A stretch of DNA of 64,000 nt from Flocculibacter collagenilyticus (GCF_016469335.1 NZ_CP059888.1:992001-1056000), one strand, 5' to 3'. Counted from the first letter of the stretch, positions 16,433 through 25,197 are shown. Numbers and translations: made by a program. The notes: a model not told the origin generated them from the sequence alone.

Positions 16433-17761
16433 ATGTCTCATTCACTAACCACAAAATTGGCTAAACTCAGGGCGGTTGCATCGCTTTCACCTTACGCTAT
16501 TGCATTAGTGGCATTGGGGTTAAATCAAACTATTATGATGGCACTGTTGCCAACTATCGCTGAACTTATGGGAATGCCATTAGTGAGTGGCGAACTAGGC
16601 ATATTAGTGGCGGTGGCAAATTTAAATCTGGTTTCTTATTGGTATGGTTCTGGTTGGTGGGGGCGCACGATTGGGCGCTGGCACCGCAAGCAAGTGCATT
16701 ATGTGGTCGCAGCTGGTTTTATTATTGCCAATCTTGGCTTTTTAGCGGCGCTATTTGTCGGTAGTCACAATGAAATAAGTTTAACAATAGCGCTGGCATT
16801 AATGGGGTGCTGTCGCTTATTAGCCGGTTTTTTTAGTAGTGCTTTATTGCCGCTGTCTCAACTGGCCATTTCTAAAAATGGCGCGCCCAGTGTGGCAAGC
16901 TTATCTAAAAATAGCAGCTTTATTACCATTGGTCGTATTGTTGGGCCATTACTGGTTCTACTTCCATTGAACCTATTCTTGCTTCTTAGTATTCCCATCT
17001 TATTTATTTTGCCGTTGTTGAAAAGCATCAGCGGTAATAGCGTCAATGCAATCGTTAACATAACGCATAAAGCAACCGGTGCGAATTCCAAATTTACTTC
17101 ATTTAGTCAGCAGTTTTCCCAATTTTCGGTAATTAAGCTGGCCTTAGGCATTGCTGTAATTACAACGTGCTTGGTAGGTGTTATTCAGCTTTTATTATTA
17201 TCAGCGTTAACTTCTCTTGGTTACCAAGGAGAGGGGGCGAGCAGGTATTTCGCAGGGTTAATGTTATTAACGAGTGTGATAGCGTGGTTTTGCCAACGCG
17301 TTATTATTCCTAAGTTTGCTAACTCTTCTCGGGTGGTTTTACCTACATTGTTAGTGGCATTAAATACTGGTGCGGTAGTATTGATTTTTATGCCATTAAG
17401 CTGGCTCAGTTTAATGATTGCCGTTGTTGCTATTACATTGGGTGTGTCAGGTTTACCTTCTTGGTACACCAACCAAGGTGTTGTTAGTACCACAAATGAT
17501 ATTGAGAAAGGGGTATTTTATGGCGTACTAGCTCAAGCCCATAGTTCGGGGCATATTGTTGGCACTGTACTTTCAGCTATCTTGCTTTATTTTCAACTAC
17601 CGCTTGCACTGTTAACACTGTTTTTTGCGATATTGTTAAGTGGTACATGCGTTTATCTTTCGTTGCATGCTGCGCGCTTATCTTTTTCAACGTTACCACC
17701 TTCAAGTTTGGCTTCCTCAAGTAAGGAGGTGCCATCTGAGTTTGCACATAAATCTACTTAA
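16433..17761 (+). CDS. MFS transporter, putative siderophore exporter
   Basis: This 442-residue protein has about 12 hydrophobic segments and a major-facilitator layout; the cytoplasmic loop after TM2 holds GRTIGRWHRKQ, a degenerate motif A. It is the first gene downstream of the Fur box and is followed after a 71-base gap by the IucA-IucB fusion. Position and regulation make export of the finished siderophore the likely job. Import of a ferri-siderophore across the inner membrane is an alternative. The Ser-rich C-terminal tail (residues 420-442) looks disordered. Confidence 0.8.
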   Translation: MSHSLTTKLAKLRAVASLSPYAIALVALGLNQTIMMALLPTIAELMGMPLVSGELGILVAVANLNLVSYWYGSGWWGRTIGRWHRKQVHYVVAAGFIIANLGFLAALFVGSHNEISLTIALALMGCCRLLAGFFSSALLPLSQLAISKNGAPSVASLSKNSSFITIGRIVGPLLVLLPLNLFLLLSIPILFILPLLKSISGNSVNAIVNITHKATGANSKFTSFSQQFSQFSVIKLALGIAVITTCLVGVIQLLLLSALTSLGYQGEGASRYFAGLMLLTSVIAWFCQRVIIPKFANSSRVVLPTLLVALNTGAVVLIFMPLSWLSLMIAVVAITLGVSGLPSWYTNQGVVSTTNDIEKGVFYGVLAQAHSSGHIVGTVLSAILLYFQLPLALLTLFFAILLSGTCVYLSLHAARLSFSTLPPSSLASSSKEVPSEFAHKST

Positions 17762-17832
17762 TCAACGTTTTTAATTATTCACATTATTTTTTATTTAATT
17801 CTGCGTAATTGAAGTATAGCGAGGAGCTAATC

Positions 17833-20718
17833 ATGCAACTTTTCTATGCGTTTAATTATTGCGGGCAGGCACTCGAAAAGGAATCAACCATGGCGCATGC
17901 ACTTACGCATCAGTCTTTTTTTAACAGTTTGTTGGCAGAAACAACGATAGCTCGTTATAGCAATAATACGGTTACATTGCCTCTTGATACGAGTAAATCT
18001 TTAATTTTACCACTAACGTATTGCTCACCAGCGTTAAGTCATCGCTATACGGGGGAAATTTATTTATACGACGAAAAAGCGGCTGCAAATCAAGCCCATG
18101 AAGAAAGTGGTGTACTAATCTGCTTCGAACAGGCCGTTGAGCTTGTGATGAACTCGCTGTTTGATGATGTTGATGTGACGGCTAAAACACGCTTTATGTT
18201 GCAGGTTAAAAACTCAAACGATTACATTACCCGCGCCCAGTGTGCTGCCATTGACAGGATTAATCAAAATACTGAGTTGAGTACAGCTCAAGCTGGTTTT
18301 ATTGCATCCGAACAAATGCTAACTGCTGGACACAGTATGCATCCTTCCCCTAAAAGTTGTGCGCCTTTAAACGAAGCACAGCAACAGCAATTTTTACCTG
18401 AGTTTGCGCAAACCTTTTCACTTCAATGGTTTGCGGTAAAGCGTTCGTTTTTAGCTGGTCAAATTCAATCTGAGCCAGCAGACAACGCTGAATTACAAGC
18501 AGAGCCAGAACTGGATAGATTAGCTACGCAGCTTTTGGCCTTTTACGCTCATTGCACTAGCAACGACGTTACTGCACTGCCTAGTCAAGAATGGGTGCCA
18601 TTACCCATGCATCCATTACAAGCAGCAGCGTGGAAACAGTCAGTTCAGGCTGAAACGTTAAAGGATGCTGTGATAGAGCTTGTGTTTGATGACGCCGCGA
18701 TTGCATCACATCGTGCCACACAAGGCTGGACAGCAACCTCTTCATCACGGGCTATTTACCACCCTGATTCGCCTTGGATGTTGAAAGTGTCTTTGCCTGT
18801 AAAGCTAACCAACTCCTTGCGCTTAATGACAGAAAAAGAAGCGCGAAGAGGGACGCAATTTAGTCAGTTATTAAATACTGCAAGCGGCGATGAATTAAAG
18901 CAGCGTTTACCATCGCTAACTTTTATGGAAGAGCCAATGTGGTGCTCAATCAATGACCATAACAATGTCGCTTTGGATTTGCCGTTAGTTTGTTTTCGTC
19001 AAAATCATTTTTATGTAGAGGACGGGCAAGCAGAGCAGGCTTCTGTACTGCAAGACGATGAAGTATTTTTATTAGCGACAGCGAACCAAAAAATCTTGTC
19101 GCAACAACCTGCAAAAATAGCACAGTGGATTTTAGCTTATGCTGAACAATCTAAATTAAGCCACCAACAGGCGGCTAGGCAATGGTTTGATAAATTTTTT
19201 GAACATGTGATTGCGCCACTCACTATCACAAGAAGTGATTACGGTATTGTATTACTGGCTCATCAACAGAATATTTTATTAAAAATTAAAGATAATTTAC
19301 CTGTCGGCATGGTTTACCGCGACTGTCAGGGTATTGGTTTAACCGATGCGGCTTTGACGCGGTTTAATACTGTATTAGACAACGAAAAGCCTGAATACTT
19401 TGAAGAAGCAGAACGCGTAAACCCTTACCTAGCTTACTATGTAATTGGTAATACATTATTAAATACTATTTCTACTATTGCTGCTGAAGGGCTTATTTCT
19501 GAAGGTGCGCTTTGGTTGCTGTGCCAAGATAAATTTAATGCGTTACGTAGTGCAAATCCAATTGACCCATCGTTTTATGATTATGTGCTTCACTCAGCAA
19601 CTTTGCGTTGGAAAAGAAACTTTTATTGCTTTTTATCAGGCCAAAACGAAGCAACGTTGACCGATCCAACTAAAATTTATTGTGATATCAACAATGTTTT
19701 CCGTCAGCCTGACGAACTACGTAACACTATTTATAAACCATTACCACAGGGGAGAACACTAGCCCTAACTGATGAATTATATCAATTAGAAAGTAACGCC
19801 ATCATCATGCACCAGCCGCATGAGGTTAGACAAATACAAGTGCGAGAATATGGTGAGACGGTTGCTCAGTATCGTATTACGTTTCACCACACTAATGTGG
19901 CTGAAGAAGCGCAAGTACGGCTTGCTCACATTGAGACAATATTTAACGATTCAGCTGAACCACTCATCTGGTGGAGCGTAGCAGAGCATGCATTAATGGC
20001 TTACAAAGTTGAATATATTACAACTGACAATTGGCCTCAAAGCGTATTAACGCACTTTAACCACCAAAAACAATTAAGCGCTACGCGACTCTATCGTCAC
20101 GAGTTTTTACAAATAGCGCCACTTTGGCATTGTAAAAGCGGTACTCAGCCAAGTGGCGTTTTATATCGACGCTATTTTTATCACTTAAAAAGAACATTAA
20201 CACTTCGAGTTATTGATATTGAACGAGATTTAGCATGTTTTCACTTGTGGCATAACGATGAAGGTATCGCGCCTGTTTGGGAGTTAGCAGGGACAAAACA
20301 AAGTCATATTGAGTACTTAACCAAATTAGCCAATATGCCTCATCAGTTTGGCGTTATGGGTGAGTTTGACGGTGTGCCATTTGGTTATTTTGAAGTTTAC
20401 TGGGCGGCAGACGATAGGTTGGCTCAACATTATGAAAGTGAACCCCATGATCGCGGGGTTCATATGCTGGTAGGAAATAGAAAGTTTCGTGGCGCTCAGT
20501 ATTTTGATACGTGGAGTAAAGCTATTCTTCAGTTCTGCTTTTTAGATGAACCAAACACTTATCGAGTACTCGGAGAGCCAAACGCAAAAAATAAGCGAGT
20601 CATCGAAATTACAGCACGATGTGGTATGGAAAAGCAGTTTGAATTTGATTTTCCGCACAAGCGCGCGGCGTTACTACAATGCGAACGCGAGAGATTTTTC
20701 AAGCATTTTTCCATTTAG
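17833..20718 (+). CDS. IucA-IucB fusion: NIS synthetase plus N-hydroxylysine acetyltransferase
   Basis: This protein of about 961 residues joins two steps of hydroxamate siderophore assembly. Residues 1 to about 630 are an IucA/IucC-type synthetase (PMHPLQAAAWK, TSSSRAIYH, LKVSLPVKLTNSLR, DYGIVLLAHQQNILL). Residues about 640-961 are IucB/AlcB-like: CFHLWHNDEGIAPVWELAG, FGYFEVYW and RGVHMLVG near 795-885 are the acyl-CoA N-acyltransferase core. The second part is about as long as free IucB (315 residues), so the fusion looks complete. In E. coli iucA and iucB are separate neighbours in the same order. ATG 17833 has a GAGGAG ribosome-binding site; a TTG eight codons earlier is rejected. The product acetylates N6-hydroxylysine and couples it to citrate, if aerobactin-like. 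Confidence 0.85.
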   Translation: MQLFYAFNYCGQALEKESTMAHALTHQSFFNSLLAETTIARYSNNTVTLPLDTSKSLILPLTYCSPALSHRYTGEIYLYDEKAAANQAHEESGVLICFEQAVELVMNSLFDDVDVTAKTRFMLQVKNSNDYITRAQCAAIDRINQNTELSTAQAGFIASEQMLTAGHSMHPSPKSCAPLNEAQQQQFLPEFAQTFSLQWFAVKRSFLAGQIQSEPADNAELQAEPELDRLATQLLAFYAHCTSNDVTALPSQEWVPLPMHPLQAAAWKQSVQAETLKDAVIELVFDDAAIASHRATQGWTATSSSRAIYHPDSPWMLKVSLPVKLTNSLRLMTEKEARRGTQFSQLLNTASGDELKQRLPSLTFMEEPMWCSINDHNNVALDLPLVCFRQNHFYVEDGQAEQASVLQDDEVFLLATANQKILSQQPAKIAQWILAYAEQSKLSHQQAARQWFDKFFEHVIAPLTITRSDYGIVLLAHQQNILLKIKDNLPVGMVYRDCQGIGLTDAALTRFNTVLDNEKPEYFEEAERVNPYLAYYVIGNTLLNTISTIAAEGLISEGALWLLCQDKFNALRSANPIDPSFYDYVLHSATLRWKRNFYCFLSGQNEATLTDPTKIYCDINNVFRQPDELRNTIYKPLPQGRTLALTDELYQLESNAIIMHQPHEVRQIQVREYGETVAQYRITFHHTNVAEEAQVRLAHIETIFNDSAEPLIWWSVAEHALMAYKVEYITTDNWPQSVLTHFNHQKQLSATRLYRHEFLQIAPLWHCKSGTQPSGVLYRRYFYHLKRTLTLRVIDIERDLACFHLWHNDEGIAPVWELAGTKQSHIEYLTKLANMPHQFGVMGEFDGVPFGYFEVYWAADDRLAQHYESEPHDRGVHMLVGNRKFRGAQYFDTWSKAILQFCFLDEPNTYRVLGEPNAKNKRVIEITARCGMEKQFEFDFPHKRAALLQCERERFFKHFSI

Positions 20719-20770
20719 TGCTAATAAAGCTGTAACCAATCAACTATTTATTTTAAGAAACGAGATAACC

Positions 20771-22138
20771 ATGACAACACAACCACATTGTTACGACCTG
20801 CTAGGCATTGGTGCAGGGCCATTTAACTTAAGCATTGCAGCACTGTCAGCCACTAAACCTGAATTGTCGACGTTATTTTTAGAGCGTAAGCCGCAATTTA
20901 GTTGGCACCCTGGATTGTTACTTGAACAGTCAAAAATGCAAACCTCTTTTGTCAAAGATATGGTGACTTGTGTTGATCCAACCAATCCCTACAGTTTTAT
21001 GAACTACTTAGTTAAAACGAAAAAAGTCTATCCGTTTTTAGCATCGGATCAGTCCGTGATTTCGCGTTTAGAATTTTCAGACTACATGGCATGGGTTGCG
21101 GCGCAATTACCAAGTGTTCAGCTAAACAGTAATGTTGAATCAATTCAGCTTAACAATGGCGTTTTTGAAGTGGCTACGGATACGCAGCAATATCGCACAA
21201 AACACTTAGTAGTAGGCACAGGCGTTCAGCCAAATATGCCAGAATTTGCAAGGCCACATGTAAGCACAACATGTTTTCACGCTAGTGAGTTACAACTACG
21301 TGCACCGGATTTATCGGGTAAGCGTGTTGCAATTATTGGTGGTGGACAAACGGGGGCTGATGTATTTGGTCATGCCTTTAATGGACAGTTTGGTCACCCA
21401 AAACAGATCACTTGGGTGTCGCGTAGAGCAAATATCGAAAGTTTAGATGAAGGGTGTTTCAGTGATAATTACTTTATGCCGGATTATGTAAATGGCTTTT
21501 ATCATCTTGATCAATCGATAAAAGATCGTGAAGTATCGAGACAGAAATTAACCAGTGACGGTATTACTTCTGCATGCCTAAAAGAGTTATATCAACAGCT
21601 TTACCACGATCGGTACGTACTTAGAAAACCAGCTTGGTGGACAATTCAACCAAACCGCAGCTTAACGGGCATGCTAAGCAATAGTGAAGGTTACCAGTTA
21701 GAAGTACAGCATGGTCAAACGCACCACGTAAGCCATATTCATGCTGATATTGTGATTTTTTGCACTGGCTTTGAACGATGCATTCCTCAGTGCCTTAAGC
21801 ATATAGAGCCAAGTTTAACGTTAGCCGATTTGAAAAATCCAAGCCTTACACCAGATTTTTATATTAAGAACTATGCTGATCAAATTTCTCATAGCCATGG
21901 TAGCGATAACCGTATTTATATGGTGAATGCAGGGAAAAGCTCGCACGGCATTGCAGAACCACAGCTAAGTTTAGCCGCATGGCGTGCAGCTAAAATAATC
22001 AACAGCGTACACGGTAGTGATTTATATCAGTTAGCTGAAGAGGAGAATTTGATTGATTGGGGATTACCTAGCCAAGACCTTGCCGCTAATGCGGAGTTAA
22101 CCGCTCATGAAGACTCATGTGCAGTGCATTATATGTAA
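20771..22138 (+). CDS. L-lysine N6-monooxygenase / ornithine N5-oxygenase family, IucD-like
   Basis: This protein of about 455 residues is a flavin N-hydroxylating monooxygenase. The FAD-binding motif is LLGIGAGPFNLS at the N-terminus; the NADPH-binding motif is VAIIGGGQTGADV near 185; FCTGFER and NAGKSSHGIAEPQLSLAAWR lie near the C-terminus. It would hydroxylate the side-chain amine of lysine (IucD) as the first siderophore step. Ornithine or a diamine cannot be excluded, but no decarboxylase or aminotransferase gene for a diamine route is present. The open frame extends upstream to 20546 within the fusion gene, but family similarity begins at 20771. It ends the operon 52 bases after the fusion gene. 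Confidence 0.88.
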   Translation: MTTQPHCYDLLGIGAGPFNLSIAALSATKPELSTLFLERKPQFSWHPGLLLEQSKMQTSFVKDMVTCVDPTNPYSFMNYLVKTKKVYPFLASDQSVISRLEFSDYMAWVAAQLPSVQLNSNVESIQLNNGVFEVATDTQQYRTKHLVVGTGVQPNMPEFARPHVSTTCFHASELQLRAPDLSGKRVAIIGGGQTGADVFGHAFNGQFGHPKQITWVSRRANIESLDEGCFSDNYFMPDYVNGFYHLDQSIKDREVSRQKLTSDGITSACLKELYQQLYHDRYVLRKPAWWTIQPNRSLTGMLSNSEGYQLEVQHGQTHHVSHIHADIVIFCTGFERCIPQCLKHIEPSLTLADLKNPSLTPDFYIKNYADQISHSHGSDNRIYMVNAGKSSHGIAEPQLSLAAWRAAKIINSVHGSDLYQLAEEENLIDWGLPSQDLAANAELTAHEDSCAVHYM

Positions 22139-22162
22139 AAGAAACTCTGCCTCTTAAGTTCG

Positions 22163-22248
22163 TCTAAGCGCTTTTGCTCTTTGCTCTTGCTCGTTTACTT
22201 GGAGCCATCAAACTACACTTGTCGCGGTGTGAGCAAAAAGCGTTTAGA
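22163..22248. repeat. Long-loop inverted repeat after the siderophore operon
   Basis: TCTAAGCGCTTTTGCTC at 22163-22179 and its near-complement GAGCAAAAAGCGTTTAGA at 22231-22248 flank a loop of about 51 bases. It lies between the convergent ends of the iucD-like gene and the YqjK-like gene. It may fold as a transcript-end structure; there is no clear T-run. Confidence 0.4.
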
Positions 22249-22280
22249 TAGAATACAAATAAACATGAAAGGTTACGCGC

Positions 22281-22553
22281 CTAGCTAGCTAGTCGCATTA
22301 AAGAAATCACTCTAAAAATCTGTGTAGTCCAAGATGTTCCAGAATGCTCTTGTTGATTCGACATCAGTCCACGTATACAGCCTATGCCGAAAAACAATGC
22401 AATTGTGCTTGGTTTACGTAATTGAGTATACAGTTTAGATTTTACAACACGTTTTTGCCTATCAAGCGCTAGGCAATGAGTTTCATACGTTTCACTGAGC
22501 GCTTTAACTTCTTGTTGCTCTTTGCCAATCAACCAGCTCGATAATAAAGTCAT
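22281..22553 (-). CDS. Small hypothetical protein, YqjK-like position
   Basis: This 90-residue basic protein has a helical N-terminal half (KEQQEVKALSETYETHCLAL) and one weakly hydrophobic segment (STIALFFGIGCIRGL, about 49-63). Its start overlaps the stop of the upstream gene by four bases (ATGA type), so it is translationally coupled. In E. coli the order yqjD-yqjE-yqjK is conserved, and size and position here fit YqjK, but I see no sequence motif to prove it. Probably a membrane-associated stress protein of unknown function. Confidence 0.55.
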   Translation of the reverse strand: MTLLSSWLIGKEQQEVKALSETYETHCLALDRQKRVVKSKLYTQLRKPSTIALFFGIGCIRGLMSNQQEHSGTSWTTQIFRVISLMRLAS

Positions 22554-23059
22554 GACTGAGATTCCTCCTTCGGTTGGTGAGAAAATACCGAGTCGAGTGT
22601 TCGGGTAATGCTAATTTCAGATGTTAAGCTATGGATCGTTGATTTTAGCCACCAAAGGACAATGGTATTGACTCCGATGATCGCTAAACCTGTTAACGTC
22701 CAATGTAATCCGGCTTGAATTAACCCGTAGGTAGCAAACACATTTACGCCAATCCATAAACAAGTAAACACCGCGAAAAAAGCTAGTGCGACCATCAGTG
22801 TCGAGGCCAATGCTCGCAAAGACAATCGACAATCGGCAGCTAGCAAATTACTGCCAGCTACCCACCGATCGCGATATTGTTGCCACAGGGTTTCTAATGA
22901 TGCTAAAAGCGATGATAACGGATCAGGTTCAGCTAATTGAGTAATAGAGCGCTGTTCTATTGTCTCAGCAGTATCTGCAATACTTGCGTTATGCTGGCCA
23001 GCAGGAATATCAGGCTCAGTGTGGGCAGCTGAATTTTTCTTAGGATCCGTTGGGCTCAT
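22550..23059 (-). CDS. YqjE-like inner-membrane protein (phage-holin-3_6 type)
   Basis: This 169-residue protein has a polar N-terminus, then an amphipathic region (LETLWQQYRDRWVAGSNLL) and two adjacent transmembrane helices (about 88-112 and 117-140), followed by a charged tail. This matches the YqjE / putative Actinobacterial-holin-X layout. It lies eight bases after the DUF883/YqjD-like gene and overlaps the next gene, forming a three-gene operon read from a sigma-54-type promoter at 23659-23675. E. coli YqjE is linked to stationary phase and stress; the precise role is unknown. Confidence 0.65.
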   Translation of the reverse strand: MSPTDPKKNSAAHTEPDIPAGQHNASIADTAETIEQRSITQLAEPDPLSSLLASLETLWQQYRDRWVAGSNLLAADCRLSLRALASTLMVALAFFAVFTCLWIGVNVFATYGLIQAGLHWTLTGLAIIGVNTIVLWWLKSTIHSLTSEISITRTLDSVFSHQPKEESQS

Positions 23060-23067
23060 CTAACTAC

Positions 23068-23415
23068 CTACTTCTTAGAAAATAAGCTAGTTAATAATGC
23101 ACCTGCTGCAAACGCAATACCAACTGTTGCCACAGGGTTTTTGCTTGCAAAAGTGCGTACTTTTGATTTCTGCCAGTTTTGTTGAAGTTCATGCTGCTTT
23201 TCAGTTAATGCATGTGCAGATTGGCTTGCTGCATTACGAACAGACTCTTCGGTATTATGAGCACGAGCGGCTAAATTATCGATAGTTTCATGCAATGCAC
23301 TTGTAACACGGTCAGTGAAGAAATCTTCGTGCGCAGCGTTAGCGGTTGCTGGGTTTGCTGCACTGTTTTTAGTGTTAGTACTATTCGATTTGTTAGGGTT
23401 TGCTTGGCTTGCCAT
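23068..23415 (-). CDS. DUF883 / ElaB-YqjD-like membrane protein
   Basis: This 115-residue protein has the ElaB/YqjD/YgaM plan. A Ser/Asn/Ala-rich flexible N-terminus precedes a long amphipathic helix (FFTDRVTSALHETIDNLAAR, then EKQHELQQNWQ). It ends in one C-terminal membrane helix NPVATVGIAFAAGALLTSLF with a glycine-zipper feel and KK. E. coli YqjD anchors ribosomes at the inner membrane in stationary phase. The ATG has a strong GAGGAGG ribosome-binding site. The leader from the sigma-54-type promoter would be about 230 bases long and contains an AGTAATAA hairpin at 23561-23578. First gene of the yqjDEK-like operon. Confidence 0.8.
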   Translation of the reverse strand: MASQANPNKSNSTNTKNSAANPATANAAHEDFFTDRVTSALHETIDNLAARAHNTEESVRNAASQSAHALTEKQHELQQNWQKSKVRTFASKNPVATVGIAFAAGALLTSLFSKK

Positions 23416-23658
23416 GATGGCCTCCTCTGTCTACTATTTCTAGGTATAGCCTCTACAAATAGCTAAGCTATTGATATTGAACTATGTCCCGCTTAGTTTC
23501 TAAAAACGTATATTTTGAGTATAGTCTTGATGAAAAAACGCGTATGACTATTTAATATTCAGTAATAATTTTATTACTAGTGTAAGCAATTCATCTCACG
23601 TTTTACTCAAGTGCTGTGTTATTCCAATTAGTACAACAGCAGCAGTTACATTATATAG

Positions 23659-23675
23659 AGCAATGGCTGTGCCAA
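23659..23675 (-). promoter_or_regulatory. Sigma-54 promoter (-24/-12) of the yqjDEK-like operon
   Basis: Read on the minus strand, the sequence is TTGGCACAGCCATTGCT. It matches the sigma-54 consensus YTGGCACGRNNNTTGCW at all informative positions except one, with the correct GG-to-GC spacing. Transcription would start about 12 bases further on, near 23648. An NtrC-type activator is encoded 2.4 kb away. Confidence 0.8.
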
Positions 23676-23741
23676 TAATTTAATCCTTTAAAATCAATAG
23701 GTTGTGTTTTCGTGTTGTTTTGTTAAGTGAACACACATGAA

Positions 23742-23774
23742 ACAATTTCGGTAAGTGAGTAAAATTTACACATT
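23742..23774 (-). promoter_or_regulatory. Candidate upstream activator site
   Basis: Located about 70-100 bases upstream of the sigma-54 promoter. It contains TTTCGGTAAGT (23746-23756), identical to 28130-28140 upstream of the DUF1328 promoter, followed by the palindrome GTAAAATTTAC (23759-23769). Its position fits an enhancer site for an NtrC-type activator. Confidence 0.45.
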
Positions 23775-24071
23775 AGATGGTTGATTAACTAGATTGATTA
23801 CTAGATTAATTAACTAGGGCTAGTTACTTAAAAAGTAATTGGTGGGGATTGCTAATGGCAGCGCTTATCACTTTCTTAACATAAAAAATGCATAAGTGAT
23901 ATCGCCTAACAAATCACAAACAGACGTCAGTTATTTTATTGCTAGGTATATAGGGTGTGAGGATAGCGAAAGGTCTTGGTAACGTTAGTTGGTAAACACA
24001 CTATGGTTTTCAGTCGCAGGTAACTTTAGTTTGGTTTAACATGTTGAAAAACAGGGGAAAGTAAATACGAA

Positions 24072-24097
24072 AAAGAGCCAGCGAATGCTGGCTCTTT
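24072..24097 (-). terminator. Intrinsic terminator after the BON-domain gene
   Basis: An 11-base perfect stem (24072-24082 with 24087-24097) with a four-base loop is followed on the minus strand by a run of T. It lies about 180 bases downstream of the BON-domain gene. Confidence 0.75.
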
Positions 24098-24274
24098 CGA
24101 TAGGAATGATTGAAACAACCATTCACTCACTACAATTAATCAAAACCATTCACCTAACAGGATGCGGTAGTTTTCCGTTATGTGTTTGTGAATTAACTAA
24201 TTGTATTCCTCGTTTCATTAAACATACAGCGTATGTGTAGGTAGTTTTGTGATTAACTTACTATCTGAATAAAA

Positions 24275-24826
24275 TTATTCAATAACGTTAATTTTATCAA
24301 TCACACGTTTTACGTCGTTCGTATTTTCAGCAATAGTAACCGCTAGGTCGCGCTCTGCGCTTGAATTAACTTCACCTTTAAGGATTACTATGCCCTTATT
24401 AGAACTTACGTCAATGCCAGTGCCACTTACGTTTGAATCTAGCAACAAGCGTGTTTTAACTACAGTTGTTACTTTTGAATCAGTTAATGATTGAACAAAA
24501 TCACTTTTTTTATCTTTATTGTTGTTTAGTACTGTTAAGTTATTTTCAACAGACTTAACGCCATCAAGACCTTCGATTAACTCTTCTGCAAGAGCCTTAT
24601 CAACATCACTTTCTACTTTACCTGTAAGGTAAACTTTACCGTCTTTAACATCTGTATTAATGTCAAAAGAATTCAGGTTAGTATTTAACAATAAGGTGGT
24701 TTCTGCTTTACCATCAATCCATGCATCATGAGCTGTTTTCTCCCAGCTGTTTGCTTTGTTATTACCTGCAAATGCTGAAGTACTTACTGATAAACCCACT
24801 AATAGTGCAATCGTCTTAATTTTCAT
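24275..24826 (-). CDS. Periplasmic protein with two BON domains (OsmY-like)
   Basis: This 183-residue protein has a signal peptide (cleavage after AFA, about residue 20). Two BON domains follow: about 33-100 (TTLLLNTNLNSFDINTDVKDGKVYLTGKV, then VDKALAEELIEGLDGVKSVENNL) and about 108-183 (TRLLLDSNVSGTGIDVSSNKGIVILKGEV). BON proteins such as OsmY bind phospholipids and help the envelope withstand osmotic and other stress. An AGGAGG ribosome-binding site precedes the ATG, and a sigma-54-type promoter lies at 24861-24877. This is a separate unit from the neighbouring operon but probably in the same regulon. Confidence 0.88.
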   Translation of the reverse strand: MKIKTIALLVGLSVSTSAFAGNNKANSWEKTAHDAWIDGKAETTLLLNTNLNSFDINTDVKDGKVYLTGKVESDVDKALAEELIEGLDGVKSVENNLTVLNNNKDKKSDFVQSLTDSKVTTVVKTRLLLDSNVSGTGIDVSSNKGIVILKGEVNSSAERDLAVTIAENTNDVKRVIDKINVIE

Positions 24827-24860
24827 AACATCCTCCTATTGATATATTCATAGTCAATAT

Positions 24861-24877
24861 TGCTAGAACAGTGCCAA
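24861..24877 (-). promoter_or_regulatory. Sigma-54 promoter (-24/-12) of the BON-domain gene
   Basis: The minus-strand sequence TTGGCACTGTTCTAGCA keeps the TGGCAC -24 box and the GC of the -12 box at exact spacing, with A instead of T before the GC. It lies about 35 bases upstream of the start codon. Confidence 0.7.
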
Positions 24878-24959
24878 CTTGTAAAAAACAATTAAAATCA
24901 ATAACTTATATTTTTATTCGTTCTCCTGTAGCGTGTTAATGTTTGAATTATTGCAATTT

Positions 24960-24980
24960 TTTTACACTGCAATTGTAAAA
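24960..24980. promoter_or_regulatory. Candidate upstream activator dyad
   Basis: TTTTACA-N7-TGTAAAA is a perfect 7-base inverted repeat about 85-100 bases upstream of the -24 element of the BON-domain promoter, a typical distance for an NtrC-type enhancer. A further element, TTACGTTAAGT at 25050-25060, agrees at 9 of 11 positions with the shared element TTTCGGTAAGT. Confidence 0.4.
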
Positions 24981-25197
24981 TGTTCAGAAATTAACATGTG
25001 TAAATAGTAGTCACTAAGTTTCAAATTACCAAAAATATAATTTAAAAAATTACGTTAAGTTTTTTACTGAGAAACAGTCACTAAACTGTATGAAATTTAC
25101 ACTTTGCTAATGCCGAATTTGTGGTGATTGTTTCTTCAAATTCAATATAGAAGAGGGACTTTTTTGTTGGTTCTGTATTAAATGAAGATAAAAAAAA

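Larger units (their letters stand above)
23416..24274. other. Long non-coding region with sigma-54 promoter and terminator
   Basis: These 859 bases hold no convincing gene. From left to right they contain the roughly 230-base leader of the DUF883 gene, its -24/-12 promoter (23659-23675), an upstream element (23742-23774), about 300 bases without recognised features, and the minus-strand terminator (24072-24097) serving the BON-domain gene. A small RNA between about 23780 and 24070 is possible but unsupported. Confidence 0.5.

Noticed and set aside
20546-20770. N-terminal extension of the IucD-like protein from an upstream ATG
   Set aside because: The extra 75 codons lie inside the fusion gene in another frame, the peptide has no family similarity, and the FAD motif begins right after the ATG at 20771.
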